The notes under the pieces are model-generated. The model was not told the origin of the DNA. It ran no database searches and saw only the letters and a program-made list of their open reading frames with translations. From the NCBI GenBank assembly GCA_028715585.1, contig JAQURN010000045.1, forward strand, positions 1 through 8,876: DNA of 8,876 nt. Reading direction: 5' to 3'. Source of the stretch: Actinomycetota bacterium. GTDB taxonomy: Bacteria; Actinomycetota; Geothermincolia; Fen-727; JAQURN01. The translations under genes and the position numbers were made by a program. The number at the start of each line of letters is the position of its first letter. Position 1 is the first letter of the stretch. Of the stretch, positions 1-6,244 are shown piece after piece.

Positions 1-625
1 CAAGCCAAGAACTTCCCCATATTCCTTTCAAGGGCTTGGCGAAGAGGGGCTCAAGATTCTCGCCGAAGCTCGGGAAATAACTGGAATGCCTGTGGTAACG
101 GAAGTAATGGACCCCAGACACCTGGAGATGGTTTCCAAGTATGCTGACATGCTTCAGATAGGAGCCAGAAACATGCAGAATTTCCACCTTCTAAGAGAAG
201 TTGGAGGCCAGGAAAAACCGGTGCTCTTGAAGAGAGGCCTTAGCAACACTATAGAGGAATTCCTAATGGCAGCGGAGTATGTGGCCAGCGCCGGAAATAG
301 TAATGTTGTGCTATGCGAGCGGGGTATCAGGACATTCGAGACGGAAACCAGAAACACCTTAGACTTGAGCGCCATCCCGGTTGTCAAGGAGTATAGCCAT
401 CTTCCCATCATCGTGGATCCTAGTCATGCTACCGGAAAAAAAGCGCTTATCACGCCGATGGCAAGGGCGGCACTTGCTGCTGGAGCCGATGGAGTGATGG
501 TAGAGGTCCACCCCGATCCAAAAAGCGCATTGTCAGACGGTCCCCAGGCTTTGGACTTCCCCGCTTTCGCAAAGATGATGGAAGAATTAAAAGCTCTTGC
601 CCCAGCGATTGGAAGGGTTGTTTGA
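1..625 (+). CDS. aroF: 3-deoxy-7-phosphoheptulonate (DAHP) synthase, 3' part (5' end outside window)
   Basis: This enzyme condenses phosphoenolpyruvate with erythrose 4-phosphate to give DAHP, the first step of the cytosolic shikimate pathway. The reading frame is open from base 2, giving about 207 residues before the TGA stop, so the true start lies upstream. The visible part begins with the KPRTSPYSFQGLG signature of the type I-beta (KDO8P-synthase-like) DAHP synthases. Further on are LKRGLS, the IVDPSHATG segment with a metal-binding His, and VEVHPDP followed by SDGPQAL, which carry the Glu and Asp metal ligands of the family. Any N-terminal regulatory (ferredoxin-like/ACT) domain, known in some members, would be off the window. 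The gene lies 30 bases before tyrA on the same strand and is probably co-transcribed. KDO8P synthase is the main alternative, but the signature and the neighbours favour DAHP synthase. The symbol aroF versus aroG or aroA is a naming convention only. Confidence 0.93.
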   Translation, partial: KPRTSPYSFQGLGEEGLKILAEAREITGMPVVTEVMDPRHLEMVSKYADMLQIGARNMQNFHLLREVGGQEKPVLLKRGLSNTIEEFLMAAEYVASAGNSNVVLCERGIRTFETETRNTLDLSAIPVVKEYSHLPIIVDPSHATGKKALITPMARAALAAGADGVMVEVHPDPKSALSDGPQALDFPAFAKMMEELKALAPAIGRVV

Positions 626-642
626 AGTTCGGGAAATGATGT

Positions 643-647
643 AGGAG
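643..647 (+). promoter_or_regulatory. Shine-Dalgarno site fixing the GTG start of tyrA
   Basis: AGGAG lies 8 bases before GTG 656. An ATG at 651-653 lies between them but is in a different frame, so it is not the tyrA start. In the tyrA frame no ATG, GTG or TTG lies between this site and GTG 656. Confidence 0.7.
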
Positions 648-655
648 TCAATGTC

Positions 656-1768
656 GTGCCTCCTCAAGTTTCGAAGGTGGCTGTTATAGGAACCGGTCTC
701 ATGGGCGGGTCACTTTGTCTTGCTCTCAAGAAGAGCGGGGTCGCTGAAACCGTGGTGGGCTACGACATCTCCTTTGATATCAGAAAGAAGGCAAAGAAGC
801 TCAAAATAGCGGACCAGATTGCCGAATCTAGCGAAGAGGCTTCTAAGGATAGTGAAGTAGTTTTTCTTGCCACCCCTATCTCTTCCCTCGAGGAAGCTTG
901 CCTTGATATCGGGGGTTCTCTTAGGGATGGCGCGGTGGTTTCAGACATCGCGTCTGCCAAGCTGGGGGTGGTGGAACGCCTTGGAAAGATATTGCCTTCT
1001 AAAGCGCGTTACGTGGGAGGTCATCCAATGACAGGCTCCGAGCAATCGGGAGTCGAGTTTGCAAGGCCAGATTTGTACAGGGATGTCCACTATGTTCTTA
1101 CCCCCACCGAAAAGACAGATCCCGATGCGCTTGGATTACTCAATGGCATACTATCCGCGCTTGGTTCCAAAGTCATCTACATGGACCCCTACACCCATGA
1201 CGAAGCGATGGCTGTGGTAAGCCACGTTCCGCACCTCCTGTCGGTGTTACTCATGGATGTGGCGCGGATTCAGCATGAAAAAATACCCAGTCTTTTTGCC
1301 ATAACGGCTGGCGGGTTTCGCGACATGACGAGAATTGCCGGGAGCAATCCTCGGATATGGGTGGATATCTTGATGGAAAACAGGAAGTTCGTCATCCAAA
1401 GACTCGAAGAATTTAGCGCTCGAATTAGTGGCCTTACAGAAATTCTCGAAGGGGAGAAGACGGAGGAGCTGGAGAAAATGCTTCGCTCCGCTTATGAGGC
1501 TCGCCACGAGTTCTCCAAAAAAGCAGGGTTCGAGATGGAAGAGCTTTACATTCTAACGCTCATGGTCGAAGACAGGCCAGGGTCTATCAGTAGGGTTTCC
1601 ACCGTGATAGGCTCTCTCGGAATAAACATAGAAGATCTCGAGATTACACACTCTACCGAGGGAGGAAAGGGAGTCCTCTCTCTGAAAATAACCGGCGAAA
1701 AAAATGCCGAGGAAGCGAGAAGAAAACTTGAATCCCTAGGATATGGAATTAGCTTGAAGAAAGCCTAA
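656..1768 (+). CDS. tyrA: Prephenate dehydrogenase with C-terminal ACT domain
   Basis: It oxidatively decarboxylates prephenate to 4-hydroxyphenylpyruvate with NAD(P)+, the committed step to tyrosine. The 370-residue product has an N-terminal Rossmann fold with the GTGLMGGS dinucleotide loop at residues 12-19. Family motifs follow: GGHPMTGSE at 121-129, SHVPH at 189-193, and GFRDMTRIAGSNPRIW at 220-235, which carries the substrate-binding Arg. A C-terminal ACT domain spans about residues 298-368 (VEDRPGSISRVSTVIGSLGI). ACT-tailed TyrA proteins are typical of Gram-positive bacteria, and the domain suggests feedback control by an amino acid, probably tyrosine (inferred). The start is GTG at 656, preceded by AGGAG at 643-647 with 8-base spacing; the nearby ATG at 651 is in another frame. 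It is second in the aromatic operon, 18 bases before aroA. An arogenate-specific enzyme cannot be excluded from sequence alone. Confidence 0.96.
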   Translation: MPPQVSKVAVIGTGLMGGSLCLALKKSGVAETVVGYDISFDIRKKAKKLKIADQIAESSEEASKDSEVVFLATPISSLEEACLDIGGSLRDGAVVSDIASAKLGVVERLGKILPSKARYVGGHPMTGSEQSGVEFARPDLYRDVHYVLTPTEKTDPDALGLLNGILSALGSKVIYMDPYTHDEAMAVVSHVPHLLSVLLMDVARIQHEKIPSLFAITAGGFRDMTRIAGSNPRIWVDILMENRKFVIQRLEEFSARISGLTEILEGEKTEELEKMLRSAYEARHEFSKKAGFEMEELYILTLMVEDRPGSISRVSTVIGSLGINIEDLEITHSTEGGKGVLSLKITGEKNAEEARRKLESLGYGISLKKA

Positions 1769-1786
1769 CTACATTGAATTCTTGCC

Positions 1787-3079
1787 ATGAAAGCCACTGT
1801 TAAGGGCAAAAAAACATTATCTGGAAAGGTGCGTGTTCCCGGTGATAAGTCCATTTCCCATCGCGGCGCGATAGTTGGGGCACTGGCTCGCGGAACGACT
1901 AAAATTTCGGGGTTTAGTCCTTCACAAGATTGCGCGAGTACTCTGGACGTGCTGGGGAAGCTGGGCGTTTCCATTTCGATTGATGAGTCCTTCGTTCAGA
2001 TAGAGGGAAAGGCTGGCAGATTCAATCAGCCCAAAGAGAAGTTGCATGCTGGTAATTCCGCCACCACGATGAGACTTTTGGCGGGAGCGATTGCTCCGAT
2101 GCCGATTCGTGTAACCATAACAGGCGACGATTCTCTGCTTCGAAGACCCATGGGAAGAATAATCGAGCCCCTTTCTCTCATGGGGGCTAAGGTGATTTCT
2201 GAGGGAGGAGGAGGGTTTCCTCCACTCACCATCGAGGGAGGGAACTTGCGGGGGATTGAGTATTCTCCTCCTCAAGCGAGCGCGCAGGTAAAGTCGGCTA
2301 TTCTTCTTGCCGGGCTGGGGGCGACAGGGAAAACGCGCGTGCGTGAACTGTATCCCACGAGAGACCATACGGAGAGAATTCTGAGACAAGCAGGCGTAGA
2401 GGTTTTTCAATCGGAAAATGTAGTAACGCTACATCCAGGAGTGCCGAGGGCGCTCGAATTAGAAGTCCCTGGTGATATCTCATCCGCTGCTTTCTTGCTT
2501 GCGGGGGCGATGATTTGCCCTGGTTCCACCGTTGAGGTGAGCGATGTTGGAATCAATCCATCACGGAGCGGCTTCCTCGAGATAGCGAGGAAGATGGGAG
2601 GAGACATCGAGGTGGAAGTTACCGACTCTGGCTTTGAGCCGAAAGGGAGAATAACCGCCAGGTACTCCGCCTTAAAAGGAACAAGAATCGAACCCAGAGA
2701 GGTAGCCAGGGCAATAGATGAAGTCATGCTGGTTTCACTTCTTGCCACTCAGGCGCAAGGGACTACGATAATCGAGGGAGCTGGTGAATTGAGGCACAAA
2801 GAGTCCGATAGATTGAGTGCCACTGCCTCGGGCTTGAAGAAGCTCGGCGCCAGGGTGGAGGAGCGAGAAGACGGCTTTGTAATCGAAGGTCCGTGTGAAC
2901 TTAGGGGAGCGCAGGTCGATCCCTATAAAGATCACAGGCTTGCTATGATGTTCGCCATTGCCGGTGCCGCGGCTTCTGGAGTTACGGTTATAAATGATTG
3001 GGAATGGATAGAAGTTTCGTATCCTAATTTTGTAGCTGACATGCGCAAGCTGGGCGTGGAGATAAATCGGGGGGAATAG
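1787..3079 (+). CDS. aroA: 3-phosphoshikimate 1-carboxyvinyltransferase (EPSP synthase), class II-like
   Basis: It transfers the enolpyruvyl group of PEP to shikimate 3-phosphate, the sixth shikimate-pathway step. The 430-residue length fits the family. Visible motifs are PGDKSISHR (residues 18-26, catalytic/PEP Lys21), GNSATTMRL (89-97), ASAQVKSAILLAG (164-176), RDHTE (192-196), INPSRSG (256-262), AIDEVM (309-314, catalytic Asp311), LRHKESDR (335-342) and KDHRLAM (381-387). GDKS, SAQVK and RxHTE are class II signatures; the fourth class II motif, N-x-T-R, reads NPSR here. Ala92 sits at the position of E. coli Gly96 and Leu97 at that of Pro101, as in the naturally glyphosate-insensitive CP4 enzyme. 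ATG 1787 is the only reasonable start, since the same frame has TGA at 1775-1777. No clear SD precedes it, so translation may be coupled to tyrA, whose stop is 18 bases upstream. It is third in the operon, with cmk 4 bases downstream. Confidence 0.97.
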   Translation: MKATVKGKKTLSGKVRVPGDKSISHRGAIVGALARGTTKISGFSPSQDCASTLDVLGKLGVSISIDESFVQIEGKAGRFNQPKEKLHAGNSATTMRLLAGAIAPMPIRVTITGDDSLLRRPMGRIIEPLSLMGAKVISEGGGGFPPLTIEGGNLRGIEYSPPQASAQVKSAILLAGLGATGKTRVRELYPTRDHTERILRQAGVEVFQSENVVTLHPGVPRALELEVPGDISSAAFLLAGAMICPGSTVEVSDVGINPSRSGFLEIARKMGGDIEVEVTDSGFEPKGRITARYSALKGTRIEPREVARAIDEVMLVSLLATQAQGTTIIEGAGELRHKESDRLSATASGLKKLGARVEEREDGFVIEGPCELRGAQVDPYKDHRLAMMFAIAGAAASGVTVINDWEWIEVSYPNFVADMRKLGVEINRGE

Positions 3080-3083
3080 CATT

Positions 3084-3764
3084 TTGTTCATTATAGCCCT
3101 CGATGGACCTGCTTCTTCCGGTAAAACCACCGTCGCGCGAAAACTCGGCGAGAAGCTAGGTCTTCAGGTTATAGACAGCGGGGCGATGTATAGAACGGTG
3201 GCTTTGCTAGCGGTGGAGAGGGAAATACCTTTTGACGAGAAAGAAGAGCTCCAAAAAATTGCAAGTGAGGTAAGGGAAAACATCAAGTTCGTCCCTAGCA
3301 AAGATAATACCGTTTCAGTTTTTCTTGGCAACAGGGATATCACCGAAGAAATAAGGTCGCCCAAGGTTAACGCCGCGGTCTCGCCGGTTTCTGAAGTAAA
3401 GGAAGTTAGGGAAGAAATGGTCAAACTTCAGAGGTCTCTTGCGAGGGATCCGGGGGTAATAGCGGAAGGCAGAGACATTGGTACGACTGTTTTTCCCAAT
3501 GCGAACCTGAAGATTTATCTCGATGCTTCCCTCGGGGAGCGGGTAGAAAGGAGGTATAGAGAAGTCAGGGCGAAGGGACTTGAGACTAGCCGGAGCGAAA
3601 TAGAGGAGGGAATAGGGGGGCGCGACCTGATTGATTCGAGTCGGGAGGTAAGTCCGCTTTCAAAGGCAAGTGACGCCATTACAATCGATACCACATCACT
3701 GGAGGTAGACGAAGTAGTGGATGAGGTTGTAAAAAAACTAAAAGAGAAGGGTGTCAGCTTTTAG
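3084..3764 (+). CDS. cmk: Cytidylate kinase
   Basis: It phosphorylates CMP and dCMP with ATP in pyrimidine nucleotide metabolism. The 226-residue length matches bacterial Cmk. The P-loop GPASSGKTT is at residues 8-16, DSGAMYRT at 31-38, IAEGRDIGTTVFP at 126-138, the LID-region arginines (ERRYREVR) at 155-162, and the C-terminal RDLIDSSREVSPL at 180-192, a characteristic Cmk motif. The start is TTG at 3084, giving MFIIALDGP. The G-rich SD-like stretch (CGGGGGGAA, 3068-3076) lies inside the end of aroA with a spacing of about 7 bases. Only 4 bases separate it from the aroA stop, so translational coupling is likely. The aroA-cmk pairing is widespread in bacteria and does not imply a role in aromatic synthesis. 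Confidence 0.96.
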   Translation: MFIIALDGPASSGKTTVARKLGEKLGLQVIDSGAMYRTVALLAVEREIPFDEKEELQKIASEVRENIKFVPSKDNTVSVFLGNRDITEEIRSPKVNAAVSPVSEVKEVREEMVKLQRSLARDPGVIAEGRDIGTTVFPNANLKIYLDASLGERVERRYREVRAKGLETSRSEIEEGIGGRDLIDSSREVSPLSKASDAITIDTTSLEVDEVVDEVVKKLKEKGVSF

Positions 3765-3872
3765 GAGAAAAATTTGCTATTGGAAGAGACGACCTGTTAC
3801 TTTATTCTCATTACCTTCGAGTTATCTATTAGAAGGAATGCTAGTTTCTTATTTTGATTCGAGGTGATTTCA
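3765..3872 (+). other. Intergenic gap between cmk and trpB, no recognised element
   Basis: This 108-base AT-rich gap is the longest break in the aromatic cluster. I looked for a -35/-10 pair, a rho-independent terminator, a T-box (the AGGGTGG...ACCGCG core is absent) and a leader peptide with Trp codons, and found none that is convincing. AT-rich hexamers such as TATCTA (3823) and TATTAG (3827) have no matching -35. Only the SD at its end is clear. Whether trpB belongs to the upstream transcript is therefore undecided. Confidence 0.5.
3861..3867 (+). promoter_or_regulatory. Shine-Dalgarno site deciding the trpB start
   Basis: GAGGTGA is a strong match to the 16S rRNA tail and ends 5 bases before ATG 3873. 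The in-frame GTG at 3864 lies inside this site and would have no SD of its own, so ATG 3873 is preferred. Confidence 0.8.
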
Positions 3873-5180
3873 ATGCAGCAAACAAAAGACCGTTATAGGG
3901 TAATTCTTTCTGAAGAGGAAATTCCCCGTGCCTGGTATAATGTATTGCACGACCTACCAACTCCTCTTCCTCCTCCCCTCCACCCGCTTACGAAAGAGCC
4001 TTGCACGCTGGATGATTTAGCTCCTATTTTTCCCATGGGATTGATAGAGCAGGAGATGAGCCCCGAGGAAAACATCGAGATTCCGGACCCGGTTCTGGAG
4101 GCTTACAAACTCTATAGACCGAGCCCTCTGCATAGAGCGATTCGCCTGGAAAAGGAGCTTGATACACCCGCGAGGATTTACTACAAAAACGAAAGCTTGA
4201 GTCCTGCTGGAAGTCATAAGCTAAACACTGCCATTGCCCAGGCTTATTACAACAAGAAGGAGGGAATTGAGCATCTTTCTACCGAGACTGGCGCAGGCCA
4301 GTGGGGGAGCGCACTTGCGCTTGGTTGCAAATTTTTTGGTTTAGGCCTCAAGGTTTTTATGGTAAGGATAAGCTTTGAGCAGAAGCCTTACAGAAAAACG
4401 CTCATGGAGACATGGGGAGCAGAAGTCTATTCAAGCCCAACCAATATGACTAAAGCTGGAAGGGCAATCCTCGAGGCAGATCCCCAAAGTCCCGGGAGCC
4501 TGGGCATTGCAATCAGCGAAGCAGTTGAAACCGCGCTTGCGTCTGAGGATGTCAAGTATTCACTTGGCAGTGTTCTCAATCACGTTTGCCTTCACCAAAC
4601 CGTTGTAGGGCTCGAGGCGAAGAAACAGATGGAGAAATTTGAGGATTATCCAGACGTGATAATCGGTTGTGTAGGCGGGGGAAGCAACTTCTCGGGTTTG
4701 CTTTTCCCTTTCATGAAAGACAAGTTTGAAGGGAAGAATTTCAGGGCAATCGCCGTGGAGCCCATTGTCTGCCCCACGCTTACCGAGGGGAAATACGACT
4801 ACGACTTTGGCGATCAAGCTGGAATGACTCCCTTGCTGAAGATGTACACCCTTGGGCATGATTTCATTCCTTCACCAATCCATGCGGGTGGTCTTAGATA
4901 TCATGGATGCTCACCAATCCTTTCGACGCTGATAAAAGAGGGGTACGTAGAGGGAAAGGCATATCCCCAGACTGAAATTTTTGAGGCGGCTTTATCGTTC
5001 GCTAGAACGGAAGGGATTGTGCCCGCTCCCGAAACTGCTCACGCTATAAAATGCGCGATGGATGAGGCTGTTGCCTGTCGAGAAAGCGGAGAAGAGAAAG
5101 TTATACTTTTTAATTTCAGCGGACATGGACTTTTGGACCTGAAGGGTTACGAAGAGTTTTTGGCTGGTCGCCTCAGGTGA
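3873..5180 (+). CDS. trpB: Tryptophan synthase beta chain, TrpB2-type (TrpB-like)
   Basis: This is a PLP enzyme that condenses indole with L-serine to give tryptophan. The 435-residue product is longer than the usual TrpB1 (about 390-400) and has the TrpB2 N-terminal extension with LPTPLPPPLHPL at residues 28-39. The Schiff-base Lys is K116 in AGSHKLN. TETGAGQWG at 137-145 has Trp where TrpB1 has His, a TrpB2 feature. LNHVCLHQTVVG is at 235-246, the PLP-phosphate loop CVGGGSN at 266-272, and AGGLRYHG at 338-345 has the Arg that replaces a TrpB1 Asp. FNFSGHGLLDL closes the fold at 413-423. The start is ATG 3873, set by GAGGTGA. No trpA or other trp gene is in the window; TrpB2 proteins generally pair poorly with standard TrpA or act alone, so it may salvage indole or serve a trpA located elsewhere (inference). 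TrpB2-like serine deaminase activity is an alternative. Confidence 0.92.
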   Translation: MQQTKDRYRVILSEEEIPRAWYNVLHDLPTPLPPPLHPLTKEPCTLDDLAPIFPMGLIEQEMSPEENIEIPDPVLEAYKLYRPSPLHRAIRLEKELDTPARIYYKNESLSPAGSHKLNTAIAQAYYNKKEGIEHLSTETGAGQWGSALALGCKFFGLGLKVFMVRISFEQKPYRKTLMETWGAEVYSSPTNMTKAGRAILEADPQSPGSLGIAISEAVETALASEDVKYSLGSVLNHVCLHQTVVGLEAKKQMEKFEDYPDVIIGCVGGGSNFSGLLFPFMKDKFEGKNFRAIAVEPIVCPTLTEGKYDYDFGDQAGMTPLLKMYTLGHDFIPSPIHAGGLRYHGCSPILSTLIKEGYVEGKAYPQTEIFEAALSFARTEGIVPAPETAHAIKCAMDEAVACRESGEEKVILFNFSGHGLLDLKGYEEFLAGRLR

Positions 5181-5222
5181 TTGAAGGGATTTCTACTCGG
5201 GCAGCAAAGTAACTCAAGAGGT

Positions 5223-5242
5223 GAGCTTGCGGTTCCAGGCTC
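5223..5242 (+). other. Small hairpin abutting the ribosome site of the zinc-ribbon gene
   Basis: GAGCTTG (5223-5229) can pair with CAGGCTC (5236-5242), giving seven pairs with one T-G wobble around the loop CGGTTC. The 3' arm ends directly before the SD GGAGG (5243-5247). There is no T-tract, so it is not a terminator. It could affect ribosome access, but a 7-bp stem of this kind can also arise by chance. Confidence 0.25.
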
Positions 5243-5254
5243 GGAGGCTTTCAT

Positions 5255-6112
5255 ATGGCTATTTATTGCCCGCTTTGTGGAGCGGAAAATCCCAATGATG
5301 CTCGGTATTGCAATGTATGTTTGACCACAGTGGGTTTCGAGGACCTCGAGCGCCCAATTGCCAAGAAAACAAGTGAGGGATACCTCACGGAGTATCCATC
5401 AAGTTTCAAGGAGGAGGGTGTCCCTCGTGGCGCAGGGGGTTATACCCCTGTGGAGGAGGAAAAACTCCCGCCGGCAGGTCCGGTCGATATTGGCGAATAT
5501 GCAAAGCCTTCGGGTGCTCCAGCCGCCAAAAGCCCACCACCCCCATCCGCAGAGCCTGTCGATATAGGAACTTACGGCGTTCCCTCTGGAATACCTGTTG
5601 AGGGAGGTAAGAGGAAAATTTCCCAGGAGGAACAAGCCATTTCCTCTCCTAGTGACTACTACGCGGTTCGCCTCTTTGAGGAGAAAACAGACCTTGCATC
5701 GCCGAAGGCTGTTAAGGGTTTTATTTTGCCCATCTTGCTAGCCACTGGGATTTCTCTTTGCGTCGAGGTGGTATTTGGTTTTTCCGCTTCCGGCGCGGTG
5801 ATGCAAAGTAATTATTCTCTCCAGCAACTGGTGATGCTCCTCGTGCTTGGAATTCCCGCCGGGCTTTGTGGGTACAACGTTGGGAAGGGGGTTGGATTAT
5901 ACGGGTGGCTTTTTGGTCTTGCTAGCGTGGCGGCATGGGGCTGTATCTTGAGACCCCTATACTGGCTGGTCCTCAGCACACTGGCAGAAGAGAGGTTTGT
6001 TTTCTCTTTTCTTTTCAATTCTCTGAGCATTATCATGATGGTGTGTTTGTATCTCCCTCTCGGAGCCTTTCTAGGTTGGCTTGGAGAAAGGGAATCTCGC
6101 CCACACCTCTAA
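5255..6112 (+). CDS. Zinc-ribbon protein with Pro-rich repeat linker and four predicted membrane segments, function unknown
   Basis: I do not recognise a named family for the full length. The 285-residue product starts with a Cys4 zinc ribbon (C5-x2-C8-x10-C19-x2-C22, CPLCGAENPNDARYCNVC), a common adaptor module in membrane proteins of many bacteria. Residues 30-150 form a low-complexity Pro/Gly/Glu linker holding two copies of an element, GPVDIGEYAKPSGAP (75-89) and EPVDIGTYGVPSGIP (100-114), spaced 25 residues apart. Four hydrophobic segments follow at about 155-175, 188-210, 214-240 and 248-276, so the ribbon and linker are probably cytosolic and the C-terminus membrane-embedded. There is no signal peptide. 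ATG 5255 has a good SD (GGAGG, 5243-5247, 7-base spacing). It follows trpB by 74 bases and precedes another small membrane protein. A membrane-bound sensor or scaffold role is possible but unproven. Confidence 0.85.
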   Translation: MAIYCPLCGAENPNDARYCNVCLTTVGFEDLERPIAKKTSEGYLTEYPSSFKEEGVPRGAGGYTPVEEEKLPPAGPVDIGEYAKPSGAPAAKSPPPPSAEPVDIGTYGVPSGIPVEGGKRKISQEEQAISSPSDYYAVRLFEEKTDLASPKAVKGFILPILLATGISLCVEVVFGFSASGAVMQSNYSLQQLVMLLVLGIPAGLCGYNVGKGVGLYGWLFGLASVAAWGCILRPLYWLVLSTLAEERFVFSFLFNSLSIIMMVCLYLPLGAFLGWLGERESRPHL

Positions 6113-6136
6113 GCCTTTAGCAATTCTACTTGAGCC

Positions 6137-6165
6137 CTTCCAAATCACGTTGGAAGATTTTATTT
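6137..6165 (+). terminator. Candidate intrinsic terminator after the zinc-ribbon gene
   Basis: CTTCCAA (6137-6143) and TTGGAAG (6150-6156) form a perfect 7-bp stem with a 6-base loop, followed by ATTTTATTT. It lies 25 bases after the stop of the zinc-ribbon gene. The stem is short and only moderately GC-rich, so termination may be partial. Its 3' arm can also pair with a downstream copy at 6192-6200. Confidence 0.45.
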
Positions 6166-6221
6166 CGCTAGTGCTTCTCTCGGAGATAACTATCTTCCAA
6201 AATCTGATAACATTTTGGGAA
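6137..6221 (+). promoter_or_regulatory. Nested inverted repeats, attenuator-like leader of the small membrane gene (putative)
   Basis: There are four segments: A CTTCCAA (6137-6143), B TTGGAAGAT (6150-6158), C ATCTTCCAA (6192-6200) and D ATTTTGGGAA (6212-6221). A pairs with B (7 bp, then a T-rich run). B pairs with C (9 bp perfect). C, as TTCCAAAAT 6195-6203, pairs with D (9 bp with one bulged G). The pairings are mutually exclusive in the order A:B, B:C, C:D, as in transcription attenuators. No known riboswitch core or leader peptide was recognised, and A:B is the only one with a T-tract. No clear promoter is seen in the gap (6113-6244). Confidence 0.3.
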
Positions 6222-6234
6222 AACAAGACGGCCT

Positions 6235-6240
6235 GGAGGT
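6235..6240 (+). promoter_or_regulatory. Shine-Dalgarno site deciding the start of the small membrane gene
   Basis: GGAGGT lies 4 bases before ATG 6245 (5 from GGAGG). The longer in-frame candidate, TTG 6215, has no SD and lies inside an inverted-repeat arm, so ATG 6245 is preferred. Confidence 0.75.
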
Positions 6241-6244
6241 TGAT

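Noticed and set aside
1922..2410. Minus-strand open frame of 162 codons within aroA
   Set aside because: It lies wholly inside a well-supported aroA, has no recognisable domains, and reads as a low-information shadow. Other antisense frames in aroF, tyrA, cmk, trpB and polA were rejected for the same reason.
3864..3866. GTG as the trpB start
   Set aside because: It lies within the SD GAGGTGA itself. ATG 3873, 5 bases downstream of that SD, is far more likely.
3765..3872. Possible T-box, trp leader peptide or promoter in the gap before trpB
   Set aside because: There is no T-box core, no short ORF with tandem Trp codons, and no -35/-10 pair with acceptable spacing. AT-rich hexamers alone are expected by chance.
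4872..4920. Direct repeat TCACCAATCC at 4872-4881 and 4911-4920
   Set aside because: Both copies encode Ser-Pro-Ile in conserved parts of TrpB (PSPIHAGG and CSPIL). A coincidence of codon use is the simplest explanation.
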